Shown one piece after another: positions 11,089 to 22,242 of a DNA stretch of 64,000 nucleotides (position 1 is the stretch's first letter; each line of letters starts with the position of its first letter). Below the pieces are notes generated by a model that saw only the letters and a list, made by a program, of their open reading frames with translations, had not been told where the DNA came from and did no database searches. Origin of the DNA: Nephromyces sp. MM_2019 (lineage: Eukaryota > Apicomplexa > Aconoidasida > Nephromycida); NCBI GenBank assembly GCA_015657535.1, contig JADHZB010001995.1:3641-67640 (forward strand), in the 5' to 3' direction. A program made the position numbers and the translations under genes.

Positions 11089-12642
11089 CTAGTTTTTCTT
11101 TTCGATTTCTGTTAATGTATCAGTTAAATAGGCATCAGGAATGAGGATGAAAACTAGGCCTATACATAGTGCTGGTAGGATACCGTGGCCAACAATAATC
11201 ATATTTGTTAAGTTACCAAAGTCACAACCATGTTCCGTAGTTGCTTGTGATTTTATTCCAAATAATTCCATCATAAGAACACCTATGTGGTTACTAGTAA
11301 TAATGCCATAATTTCCATAACCTGCTAGTAAGGCAAACATAGTTGCTTCAACATCTTTAGGGCACAATTTTGCAATCAAAATAATATGGGGTACAAAGTC
11401 CATCATGTATGATAGTTGATATACGACAGCATAGCCTACCATATAAACTGCTTTATCAGGGATACCTATTGAACGATTCCATCTTTCAACTAGTACAATG
11501 TCAAAAATAGAAGCACATATGCGAATGAGTGTTGTGGTCCAAAAAATGTGTCTGAATTTCCAATTACTCATAACAACTTGAATGATAAACATGCCAGCGA
11601 TTTGTGCAATAGTACCTGCTATCTGACCATACGTTTTTATGAATGCATAGGAAAATTTTGGACCCTCTGGGACGCATTCTTCATTTGCTGTATAATAATA
11701 CTCCAGAGCTCCTTGGAGGTTTATATATAAACAAGTACCAAGGAAGTTATAAACAACAAATTTCACAGCCAAAATTGGAATCATAAAAATTGCAAATGTT
11801 GACATAACTGCAGCAGCACCTATGCTATAAATTACTTGAACAGTTGAACTTGAAAGGATCGCTACAAATACTGTTCCTAATGATGCAAGTGCCATCAATG
11901 TTGCCAATAACATCAACTTCCATTCGGCTTTTATTCTTTCAACATTTATCTTATTACTTCGAGAGCTTGGAACTGAATCATCGATTATGCCACCGAAAGA
12001 TAATGGTATCAAAGGTTGAATAGCAAATATGGTCATAACGTAAAATAAGATTCGTACATCAGCAACATCTGAAACAGGGCCGACAAGGCAACTTGGCACT
12101 AATTGCCCCGTTAAAGTACCAAACCATGCAAAGGTAACAAGATTAGGTTTAGTACCTGGATATTTATTCATTTGTTGAACATATTTGCCTTCCATAAGTA
12201 AATCGTGGGAGGCAGTTTCTAAAAATAGTAAAAACATAAGCAAAGATGGTATATATGGATTGTTATGGGAGACAGAAAAAGGAAGTATAGCCACTGCTAG
12301 GCAGCTAGCACTACCAAGAATTGTGTAAATAGCCATATATGCAGACTTTTGGTACCCAAAAAGTGGGAGTACGTCACTTAATACACCAATAAACCCTTTA
12401 CAACTCCATGGTACATATGATATAGCAAACATTTTCTGTTGAGTTGATCCATCATGGCCTGCTGATTGGTAGTATGGGAGCTGAACAATTTGAGCAAAAT
12501 AATTAACAGCTCCCTTAATACCAATATAAACACTCAGCATCATATAAAAAAATCTTGGACCAAAGGAGTCATATATATCATAAATATATTTTTTCCCGTT
12601 TCGAGGATGCCATCTAGTCAAGAATTTTTGATTGTTAGTCAT
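11089..12642 (-). CDS. BT1-family transporter (folate/biopterin-type MFS carrier), copy B
   Basis: A single-exon multispanning protein of 517 residues, colinear with copy A over its full length. Shared blocks include GIKGAVNYFAQIVQLPYY, the YVPWSCKGFIGVLSD loop, DLLMEGKYVQQMN, KFRHIFWTTTLIRICASIFD and AKLCPKDVEATMFA. Family knowledge suggests transport of folates, pterins or similar small molecules across the plasma or an organellar membrane; the substrate is not determinable. The ATG at 12642 gives an N-terminus (MTNNQKFLTRWHP) equivalent to that of copy A. The pair faces each other tail-to-tail, which suggests an inverted local duplication followed by divergence. Confidence 0.9.
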   Translation of the reverse strand: MTNNQKFLTRWHPRNGKKYIYDIYDSFGPRFFYMMLSVYIGIKGAVNYFAQIVQLPYYQSAGHDGSTQQKMFAISYVPWSCKGFIGVLSDVLPLFGYQKSAYMAIYTILGSASCLAVAILPFSVSHNNPYIPSLLMFLLFLETASHDLLMEGKYVQQMNKYPGTKPNLVTFAWFGTLTGQLVPSCLVGPVSDVADVRILFYVMTIFAIQPLIPLSFGGIIDDSVPSSRSNKINVERIKAEWKLMLLATLMALASLGTVFVAILSSSTVQVIYSIGAAAVMSTFAIFMIPILAVKFVVYNFLGTCLYINLQGALEYYYTANEECVPEGPKFSYAFIKTYGQIAGTIAQIAGMFIIQVVMSNWKFRHIFWTTTLIRICASIFDIVLVERWNRSIGIPDKAVYMVGYAVVYQLSYMMDFVPHIILIAKLCPKDVEATMFALLAGYGNYGIITSNHIGVLMMELFGIKSQATTEHGCDFGNLTNMIIVGHGILPALCIGLVFILIPDAYLTDTLTEIEKKN

Positions 12643-14315
12643 TGTGATTTTTTTTATAGATATTTTAATTTGTTGATAATTGAAGATTTATCGTATATAA
12701 TATTGCTGAAGATAGTGAATATATGAAATTTATTTATTAAATCTTGGTTTAGTCAAATTAATGTTTGCCAAAGAAGAAATCATATAGTAAAGTTAAAGAA
12801 AATGGTATTGTTCTTGTGAATTTCTTTTTCTATAAAACAAATTATTGAAATTTATAAAAAATCAAGATGCGATCAATCGAATAAATACATTTGTAAACTC
12901 ATTAGTGTATTTAAAGCTTTTAGGTTAAATCATTCTATGATTAAGTTTCTTTGTCCAAACATGCCGAGCCTGTTTCAAAATTACACGATCTAGCTAATTC
13001 TTGACACAAACAGTAGCTGCTATGAAAAGTAACGATGGTGCTTAATTTTTAATAACAGACTCATAATCTTATTAAAAGGTATCATAGCGATGAAAAAATT
13101 TGTTAATTTTGTCTTACTGTTAGTACTACCTGTAAGAAATGTTATCGTTTTAATTTTTGAAATAACTTTGTCAATTCATGCATATAGATATCTTCATAAC
13201 TTATAGGCACTAGCGTAGGTATTTTTCGGTTATCAAAGACGGACTACACAGGTTATTGCGAGTTCATTTGTTATTAAAGGTTTCCAAATTACAACAATAA
13301 ACATATTTTGACACTGCTTCATTCAATATTAAAGCATCACGAGTATTGCCAGACTAGCTTCAGAATTAAACATATATAATCCTCCTGAATTTTTAATTAC
13401 TTTCTACACCACAACTTAAACAAAGAAATTAGTTATTTATCAGATTATTTTAAAAATTTGATGATTATAAGCTTTTATTATCTTTAATAACAGTACTTGA
13501 TATATTTAGGGTACACATAATTGAATTTAAAAGATAACTTAGAATGTCTTGCGAATAGGATAATATAAATTAACTAAAATATTTTAAACTAATAACAGTA
13601 TGTTCAAGTCATTTTTTTGAAGCTTCAGGTAAAATATGTTAAGATAAAATTATAAAATAGTACTAATATGTTTATGGGTAGTTAATTTTGATTAAATATT
13701 GCCTGCTTGCCATTATAAAAGCTTTTGAAACAAAAAAGTAACTGAAATATATTAATATAAATTTCAATAAAACCTTTAAGAATTATTTTTAGTATTTAAA
13801 CATTTATTAATAAGCAGTTCCTGGAGATAGTATCATTAACTACTTTTATGTATCTTGCAGCAAGCTTAGAGCAATCAGCATGGTTCATACCTTGTAATTG
13901 AAAGCTTTAAATATTATAAAATAGTAAAACAGCTGTGCTTCTACATCCTATTCAAATTCTCTAATGAAGATATACTACATGTCTTGTTAGCAATTAGGAT
14001 CTATTAAGAAAGTTAAACAAGATTATTTGATTGATTTACTTATAGAGTGTCTTCACTTGTTGGTGCCTTTGTTTATTAAATTAGGTGTTTAAAGCCCTTT
14101 TGGCTAGAGGATTGAATTTTTAAAGATTTGATAATTTTTTTAGAATTACTTTAGTCTCCTTGATTAACCTATTAAAGATACTTTATTGATTACTGAATCA
14201 ATTTTTCTGTTGTAAATTGAATAAGATTAATTGAAAGAAATTCGCATTATTATTTTTACCTACACCCACTTCACTGGGAACTATTTATTATACTTCTAAA
14301 CAGTAAACCTAAACT
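12643..14315. other. Intergenic region (divergent promoters)
   Basis: About 1.7 kb between the start of BT1 copy B (minus) and the start of the EGF gene (plus). No coding exon, RNA gene or clear repeat was recognised. Confidence 0.55.
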
Positions 14316-16655
14316 ATGATGAGGTTAAGTCACTTTATGTCTTGTCTAACAAATATTTCAATATTACTCACCATTTATTGTAAATCATCCACCCTTTATA
14401 GCTTAATTTCTACAGGTCAGTTTAAGTTCAGAATTTTAATTATATTAACACCTTCACTTTGAACTATAAATGTATAAAGGGCCTAAATAATTTAATGCCC
14501 TTTTGTAACAAGATAAATAATATGTAAATTATATTGATCAAATTTAGGTTCCGAAGATTTATTTTCGAATACATTTGAAGCTTTAATTGGATTAGATTTT
14601 AGTAAGCAAGAAACTTTTGTCATAAATTATATAAAAAAGAATGCAAGACTTTGTTTATACAGATCCCATGCAGAATTGTCAGCAAAAAAATGAAGAAATG
14701 AATGAGTCTGAATGTTCTAAGGAAAAACTAAACTGTCACAAAGACGCTATATGTATTCCCTCCAAAAGAGTACAAATCATACCTTGTTAACTAGTCTTTG
14801 TTTTTTAATTAAAATTATCAAAAAAATTATAGGCTATTTTATATACAAGACCTCCATATTGTACATGTAAAACCGGTTATGATGGCGATGGCATAAATTG
14901 CGTGCGTAAGTTTATAGCACTGATATTATTTTTGTAAAACATCAAATTATTAAATTTTTGATGGTATTCCTTGGAAAATTTAGCTAAAGATTGTCCCAAA
15001 GGATATAAAATAGATTTTATTACTGGAGAGTGTATGGGTGAGCTCTTCATAACTCATGATATAATTCGAAAATTTTCGACATAACTATTTGAGAGTGTTT
15101 TGTGAATATTTTGACAAAATTAAAGATAAAGATTTTAAAGAAAGCTTCCAATATTCTCTGATGTCTTAATCATATTTCGCAGACATTAATGAATGTGATG
15201 AAGATAAAAGCATTTGCCCAGGATATTGTATGAATACAGATGGAGGATTTAAGTGTAATTGTGATGAAGGTTACGAAGTAAATAGAAATAATAATGGACA
15301 AATAATATGTATGGATATTAACGAGTGTACAAGATTTGAGGAAACTGGTAAAACAGCTTGCAACTATGACAGAAATCAAATATGCAAAAACTTGAACGGT
15401 AGTTATTTTTGTGAGTGCGCTAATGGAAGCTTAAGTGTTGAAATAATAGACAATAAAAGGCTTTTAAAGTCCGAGGTAAGGCCATATATTAATTAATTAT
15501 TCTTTCATTTGACTTTTCACTTGTAATGTCTTGTAAGTATTTAAATTGTTTCAAAATGTATAGGATCAATTAGAATCTGGGCTATTTAAAGGTTTCTATG
15601 ATTCTATTTCAAAAGTATTCTCAAGCAAAGAAAAGGAAAAAAGTTCACCTTTTAGAAGTGAGGTTCCTGGGATGATAGTTCAAGTTGCTGAAGCTATTCC
15701 AAACATCAATAATAAGGAAAAAGAATCTCCTTCATATGGAAGTGAGGCTTTTGGGTGGATAGGTGAATTTGCCAACACCTTTACAAATAACTACAAGAAA
15801 AAAAATTCTCCTTCATTTGAAAGTGATGTATTTGGGTTAATAGGTGAATTTTCCGAAGTATTTAATAGGAATAGTAAAAAACAAGAAGAAAATCTTTCGA
15901 TAATTGGTGATGTTTTTGGTTTGGTAGATGGAATAGCAGGTTCCATAAGCTCTTCAAAACAAATAAGTGAATCTTTTGAAGGATTATTACCCTCACAGAT
16001 TAACAGTAATGCTTTGGGAGATATACTCTCCGGAGCAATTGCAACAGGGATAGGCTTAACGAGTGGATTTGGCGAAAGTTTTGAAAGCCTTGTTTCCAAC
16101 TTTCTCCCAAGTAGAAATGACGAAACTTTAGAAGGGAGCTCTAATCCATTACCAGAAGTTAGCAGTCCTATTTTTGAGTGTGTTATTGAAGAAACTTTAT
16201 TAGCGTCACCTTGTAATAAATGTATTGAAAGTTGTAAAAAGATCAACGGTAATTTAAATAAATAACCTTAAATTACAGAAGAAACATCTAAAACTTAATA
16301 TTTCAGGAGTGTTTAAATGTTAAATTCCGAAAAGCATTTACAAATTATCCATCATAACGTAAGTATAATTTATAAGAAAATAAATCCCACAACTATATAG
16401 GACTAACAAAAGATTTTAATTTAAAAGACTCAATATCATATATTAAAACTTTGGATTTATTTAACTTTACAGATGCAAGATCTATTTTATGATTAATGGT
16501 AATTATGAGTGTGTGCATTTCAATGAATGCTATAAAAAATCATCAACAGGTCAGTAATACATTTGAGTAATTCTTTTAATCGTATAAATTATTTAATGTC
16601 ATAATTTTTAGAAAACAAGGCACAAAATATAAAAATTCTATTTGTAGATAATTAG
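14316..16655 (+). CDS. Secreted EGF-domain protein with repeat-containing C-terminal half
   Basis: A spliced gene for a secreted or surface protein, role unknown. Exons: 14316-14415, 14548-14601, 14663-14769, 14833-14905, 14984-15037, 15183-15475 and 15564-16248, all in phase. The first exon encodes a signal-peptide-like N-terminus (hydrophobic ISILLTIY core). An EGF module spans exons 3-4 (six cysteines, ends CTCKTGYDGDGINC). Exon 6 carries a calcium-binding-type EGF (DINECDEDKSICPGYC, then CNCDEGY) and a second DINEC module. Exon 7 holds three to four 27-29-residue repeats with an FGxIGEF core and ends with a CNKCIESCKK motif. The 3' end is ambiguous. Reading on from the acceptor at 16306 gives a stop at 16323. 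A 4-nt micro-exon (16307-16310) would instead join in phase to 16473-16549 (Cys-rich) and 16612-16655 (stop), about 496 residues in total. Confidence 0.75.
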
Positions 16656-18585
16656 TATGATTATATATTCCAAGTTTTATTAGGAATTTTACAACTTTTT
16701 TATAATTCATTTTTTTGTTAATTTCGTCATCGAATAATTACTTATGATTACCACATCTCAACACAATATTCATATTATAAATTTGAATTAAGAATCTCCA
16801 AGAGAAGTTTTTTATTAATTACAATTTAATTACATTCGAAAGTTGATCTAAATCTGGAGCCAACGAATTAACCATCCGAAGCTTGAAATTTTTACATATT
16901 CACTTGACATATGTTATTTAGTACAACCTACACTTCAATTATAAAATTGTAAATATGCATTTATTTTATGAAGTTTTAATGTTGTACCCTTTCCAGAAAA
17001 TAAGTTTTTTAAGTTCTTTTGACCAAAATAACAATTATTTTTTACAATTTTTGCCAAGTTTTTATAATTAAACGTTTTATATTATCCTCAAGCATTTTTC
17101 AGCCTCATATTCGAATCAAGTTTGAACTGAGTTAATTTATTTCGTGAGAAATTAAATTGATAAGTACTCTTGAAACCTAAGCTCAAGTTCTGACTTGATG
17201 TTAGTTAAGCTACTTTGAATTTAAACATACCCGTTTTGGTTTAATTAATAAGCTATAACTTTTCAAGTTTTGGTGCATTTATAACTTTTAATTTTGACTA
17301 AAAATTGATATTTATATACAATTAACCTCTTCTTTGATTTAACTAACTAATTTCAGATGTATAGTTTATTTTTAATTGTGTAGAAAATGAATTATGTATA
17401 TATTTGTTATTAGAAATCTGAGAAATACATATTGTAAATGTGTCAACTAATTTGTTGATTGGTATAAGTTTTATTCAAGTAAAAGTAAACTGTAAATTAA
17501 AAATTGTTCGGTGTACCCATACTCTTCTACTAATTAATCAAGACATCTAAACGCTTCGTTTTGTTAGGCAATAATTAATTACAAATCAGTTAAACACTAT
17601 CTTTGATATATTTTAATCAATAGCTAGGCTCAAAAAGCAACTTTTCATATTGCTTGCTACAATTTATTAAGTACATTGGTCCTTAAAAGTGTGTTTGTTA
17701 TAGATATTCTTTGATACAATTGCTAGCCTAAAAGCTCTAAGTATAATATATAATATGTATTTATGATGTATGCCTAGCTCTTAAATTCTTAATTCATAGT
17801 TTGAGGATGATAATTTATGTAAATTAATGTTAAGGCAGCCTGATTACACAAACAATTGTTATTTAGGCTCTAAAACCTCTAAGAAATCAGCATACCTGTA
17901 AAGCAATATTATATTTTCACATGCTACCATTCAATTTTATGCGATGACATTTCCGAGTGCTTAAAAACTCCCGTTTTAAAATTGAGACCAGTTTCTTTTC
18001 TTAAAGATGAGAAATTAGTACCATTTAACTGATGGTCCTACACAATTTAAATGTTATAAGCTAGTGTTACAATGCTGTAAATATATACTTTTCATAAGTG
18101 GCATAAAGCGTTTACTATAAATTAGTTAAAAGAAAATAAACACACCGAAAGTATTCTAAATAAGATTAAACATTTTAGTATGCTATTATTCCACACTGTT
18201 GAAGCTTTAATTCAATGGACTAAATTTCTAGGTCACAATAGGATGGTTTATTTTTTAGCTATCACGCAATTTGCTTGCATACACACACTTACATAGCTAA
18301 GTATCATATAGTTTAAAGTTTTTGCTTGAAGTGACAACAAATAGCACGTGTTTATTACTATCCTCACTTTCCTTTCAAACCAAGCTTATCGTTAGTCCAT
18401 TTGAGTCCAATTAAAAAAGCTAGTAAACTAATTATTTAATCAAAAATTTTCTACTTTAAATAAAAACATAATAAATGCTGTGATTTAACGAGTTAACATA
18501 ACTTAAGAAATTATTCTTTTGGTAAAAGTCAAGTAATTTTTACTTATTTTATATTCAAACACATTTTTCTTATGCCAGCTTCAAG
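16656..18585. other. Intergenic region
   Basis: About 1.9 kb between the EGF gene and NMD3, both on the plus strand. I see no convincing exon, RNA gene or repeat. Confidence 0.55.
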
Positions 18586-20331
18586 ATGTCTACCGTGGAT
18601 TTTGAATCAATGGAGGTAGAATCTATGATGACTACAATAGGAGAAACTTCACCTAGTTTTATTTCTGCTCCAACAACTACAACTCCACATTCTACTCCAT
18701 ATTCACAAATGGCAGATATATATTCTCAGAATATAACACCAATTCAATCCCAAATTCCTTCTCCCATAAATGGACACTTCGGAGCTTTAACAATGCCTCC
18801 TCCATCCCAGGCCATCCCTATTCTATGTTGTGTATGTGGTGCCTCAATGCAACCCAACCCTAGTCGAATGTGTATCGAATGCTTAAGCTCAGAGGTTGAT
18901 ATCACTGCTGGTATTTCAAAAACAATTGTAATTCCAAACTGCAAGGACTGTAAGCGTTTCTTATTTCATCGCTGGGTACACTGCGAACCCGAGAGTAAAG
19001 AGTTATTAACTTTTTGTTTAAAAAAAATACGTGGCCTTGCAAATACGAGACTTACAAATGCTAATTTTATTTGGACAGAGCCACACAGCAAACGGATAAA
19101 AATAAAGCTAACTATCCAAAAGGAAGTAATGAACAACGCCATTATTCAACACACTTTTATTGTCGATTTTATCGTTCAAAGTGCGCAATGTGATCAATGT
19201 AAAAAACTATGGACTCCACACACTTGGAATTCTAGGGTCCAACTTCGACAAAGAGCAAACCACAAGAGAACCTTCCTCTACTTAGAGCAGATTATTTTAA
19301 AGCATGATGCTCATGAGAATGTTATAAATATCATCGATCAACCGGATGGACTAGATTTTCAATTTATTAGCAGAACACATGCCCAGAAATTTGTAGATTT
19401 TGTCACAAGTCTATTCCCCACTAAAACAAAAATGTCTAAGGAACTTATATCACATGACTCCAATTCTAATTCTTATTATTATAAATATACGTTTTTCTCT
19501 GAAATTGCACAAATTTGTAAAGATGATATTGTTTGGCTTACACCAAAAATCGCTTCTTTATATGGTGGAATCTCCCCATTACTCCTATGCTACCAGCTAT
19601 CAACCTCTATCCACCTAGTTGATCCATTCACACTACAAAGCTTGGACATTGTTAGTGAAAAATTCTGGAAGAATCCTTTCGCCACTGTTGCTACACGAAG
19701 CAATTTGACAGAATTTATCATCTTGGATTTTGAAATTTTGAATCCTAAGGCTGTGATGCGGCACGCTCACTCATATAAGCAACTTACTGGAGATAAATAT
19801 AAGATCGCTTACTGTGAAATTGCTAGAGCTCAAGACTTTGGATATAACAATGAAACTTTAAGAGCAGTATGCTATCTTGGTAGCTCAGTCAGGGTTGGAG
19901 ATTGGTGGTTAGGATATGATTTCGCCCGATTAAATTTTTCTGGCCATAACGAAAAGGTGGGAACTTATTCTGATAATATACCTTGTGAAGTTATTTTGGC
20001 TAAGCGATCGAACAAAAATAATAAACTAAAATCGAATAAACCATGGAAATTGCAATGGCTCACAAAGCAAAAGGACCATGTTGTTCACATGAACATCGAA
20101 AAAGAAGAAAATGATTTAAAGGAATTCGAAAATGATCTTGTTGAAAATCCAGAATTACGAAAGAATGTCAATTTATTCCGTGACCCCAGATTTGATTATG
20201 ACCAATATTTACAAGAAAAGGTGCAAGAAAGTGACAATGAAGACAATTTTAAGCTCGAAGAACTTATGGACTCACTAACACTCAATATAGATGGCACTGA
20301 ACCTACAGAATATGATGAAGAAAATCTATGA
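18586..20331 (+). CDS. NMD3: NMD3, 60S ribosomal subunit nuclear export adaptor
   Basis: NMD3 binds nascent 60S subunits and links them to the CRM1/exportin export pathway. A single exon encodes 581 residues. After a Ser/Thr/Pro-rich N-terminal extension of about 75 residues comes the signature zinc-binding region: ILCCVCGASMQPNPSRMC followed by IECL, SEVDITAGI, then CKDCKRF. Next come the strongly conserved CLKKIRGL and FIWTEPHSKRIKIKLTIQKE blocks, CDQCKKLWTPHTW, and QLRQRANHKRTFLYLEQIIL. The distal part contains SRTHAQKFVDFV and a C-terminal acidic tail. The length is slightly above the usual 500-odd residues because of the N-terminal extension. The ATG at 18586 follows an A-rich stretch and is the first in frame. 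The nuclear export signal expected near the C-terminus was not pinned down. Confidence 0.96.
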   Translation: MSTVDFESMEVESMMTTIGETSPSFISAPTTTTPHSTPYSQMADIYSQNITPIQSQIPSPINGHFGALTMPPPSQAIPILCCVCGASMQPNPSRMCIECLSSEVDITAGISKTIVIPNCKDCKRFLFHRWVHCEPESKELLTFCLKKIRGLANTRLTNANFIWTEPHSKRIKIKLTIQKEVMNNAIIQHTFIVDFIVQSAQCDQCKKLWTPHTWNSRVQLRQRANHKRTFLYLEQIILKHDAHENVINIIDQPDGLDFQFISRTHAQKFVDFVTSLFPTKTKMSKELISHDSNSNSYYYKYTFFSEIAQICKDDIVWLTPKIASLYGGISPLLLCYQLSTSIHLVDPFTLQSLDIVSEKFWKNPFATVATRSNLTEFIILDFEILNPKAVMRHAHSYKQLTGDKYKIAYCEIARAQDFGYNNETLRAVCYLGSSVRVGDWWLGYDFARLNFSGHNEKVGTYSDNIPCEVILAKRSNKNNKLKSNKPWKLQWLTKQKDHVVHMNIEKEENDLKEFENDLVENPELRKNVNLFRDPRFDYDQYLQEKVQESDNEDNFKLEELMDSLTLNIDGTEPTEYDEENL

Positions 20332-22242
20332 ATTTTCTAAAAAATTTTTTATAACACTCAATAGATGCATAAAAAGTGTTCACTTGCTAATTTCACACAC
20401 AAACTCGATGCTTCAATAATTAAACCTTCATTAGTTGATTTTTTTACAAAAAATATAGATGCAAACTTATTTACTGCCTTACTTTTCGGGTCCGAAAAGT
20501 TAAAATATTTTTTAATTTAGTAAATTTCTAACCCTTTACAACATCTTTATAATTGCTTTCGATCACCTTATCCTGTCAAATGAAGAACATAAAAATTCGA
20601 ATTATCAATTAAAATATTTTCTTTAAACAATATAGAAATTAAAATAATAATTTCTATGCATATTAAAAATCAAGTTTCTTCATTCATAAAATTACATCGC
20701 TATTTTGAATAATAATTACATATTTTCTAAACAATAAATTACATTTATCAATGAAACTCCAAAGCATTTGATTAATCTCTTGTTTACATTATATTTGAAA
20801 TCGAAGATTATGGAATTCATCAATATAAATTACAAAGGTGAACCGCACCGAGCTTAATTGGGTATTTTGTTATTATAAAGAAAATTATTACACCACATAA
20901 TTTTTCTTATTGTGTGTCCATAAACGCAACTAATTGAGTGAGCCTGTTTTGTTTTGCAAGAAAATGATAAAAATGGCACCCAGAGAATTAGGTAGAGTCT
21001 TGTCGCTTCAAATAGAAACTGAGGTGGAAGCTTACTGAAAATGAGAGTGTCTAGCTCTCAATTAATACCTCTCAAATTTATAACAAACATTCCTTCAATT
21101 TATCATTAATTACTTTAAGCTAAACAAGTTATCTTGAATTACATAGATCAAAACACTCGAATAGTCAATCCTAAACAATTTCGAATTTAGTTTGATATAA
21201 TTACCCAAATTTATTTTTACGTAAAATACTTTCTTTAATGATTTTCAAAAAGCTTTTTGATCGAGATATTTTTGACAATGATGAGAAATTTGTATTCAAA
21301 TCCACAGAAGCTCGGCATTTATCTAGATTGGTGCTATTTTAGCCTAACATGTCACAAAGTAAAGTAAAACGTTTAAATTTAATTCAGCAGATAGTATCGA
21401 ATAGTGAGCACTTCTTCACCGCTATAATAGGGTCCTCAACTAATATAGTTAAACTTACTAGATCAAAACAAACTTGCCAACAAATTTATTAAAGATTTAA
21501 CATTGTAAATTTCAACATGCACATGCTTCCCAGTCAATTTTATATACGTACTCTGAGTAATAAGCCAACTCAAAACTTTACAGCTCTATGAAGGCAAATC
21601 CTTTACAAATACCATGTTTTTAAAGAGCTAAATATACCCGATAACTTTCTTGGTTAAATATCCTGGAACTCCTTATACCCATTTTAGCTATATCAATGAG
21701 CCCCCCAAAGCATGTAGCTCTAAATAAAATTATAGTTAAGCTAAATTGAATAATTCAGATTTTTTAGAGTATTACTAAAAACAAGGTATTTAAATGAAGC
21801 AAAGAAACTGTTTCTTAAAGACACTCTATTCCTAGTTTGGCATTAAGTGAGACTAACATTTATTTACGACTTAATTAAAAATTCGCAGTACCACCTTTAA
21901 TAGTAGAATATTATTTCAATTGCAAACTACCTCTGGTTTTTAAAAGGACTGTTATAATTTTGGAATGGATAAAATATATAAACTAAAGGAAAGATTCAGG
22001 AGGTTTATATAATGGTAACACTTTGATGTATCTCGGGTCTTGAAGTGCTGTAAACTATTAAAATAGTAATATTAATGTAAAAATTATTGAGAGGCTTAGT
22101 GAGACACTACTTTTTTTATTCTTAAGAATTAAATAGATATAGAGACTAAGGTGCTTACTCCCGATGACTTTCAGTATTTAAAATCCCCATTTATCTACAT
22201 TTCAACCCAATTTTACTCTGTTCAAGGTTTAGTTTCCATAAA
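20332..22242. other. Intergenic region
   Basis: About 1.9 kb between NMD3 and the TPR gene. A 24-codon open frame starting near 20964 (MIKMAPRELG) has coding-like composition but no splice partner that I could find. No RNA gene or repeat was recognised. Confidence 0.5.

Noticed and set aside
20964..21041. 24-codon open frame (MIKMAPRELG start)
   Set aside because: The composition is coding-like, but I found no splice partner; too short to call alone.
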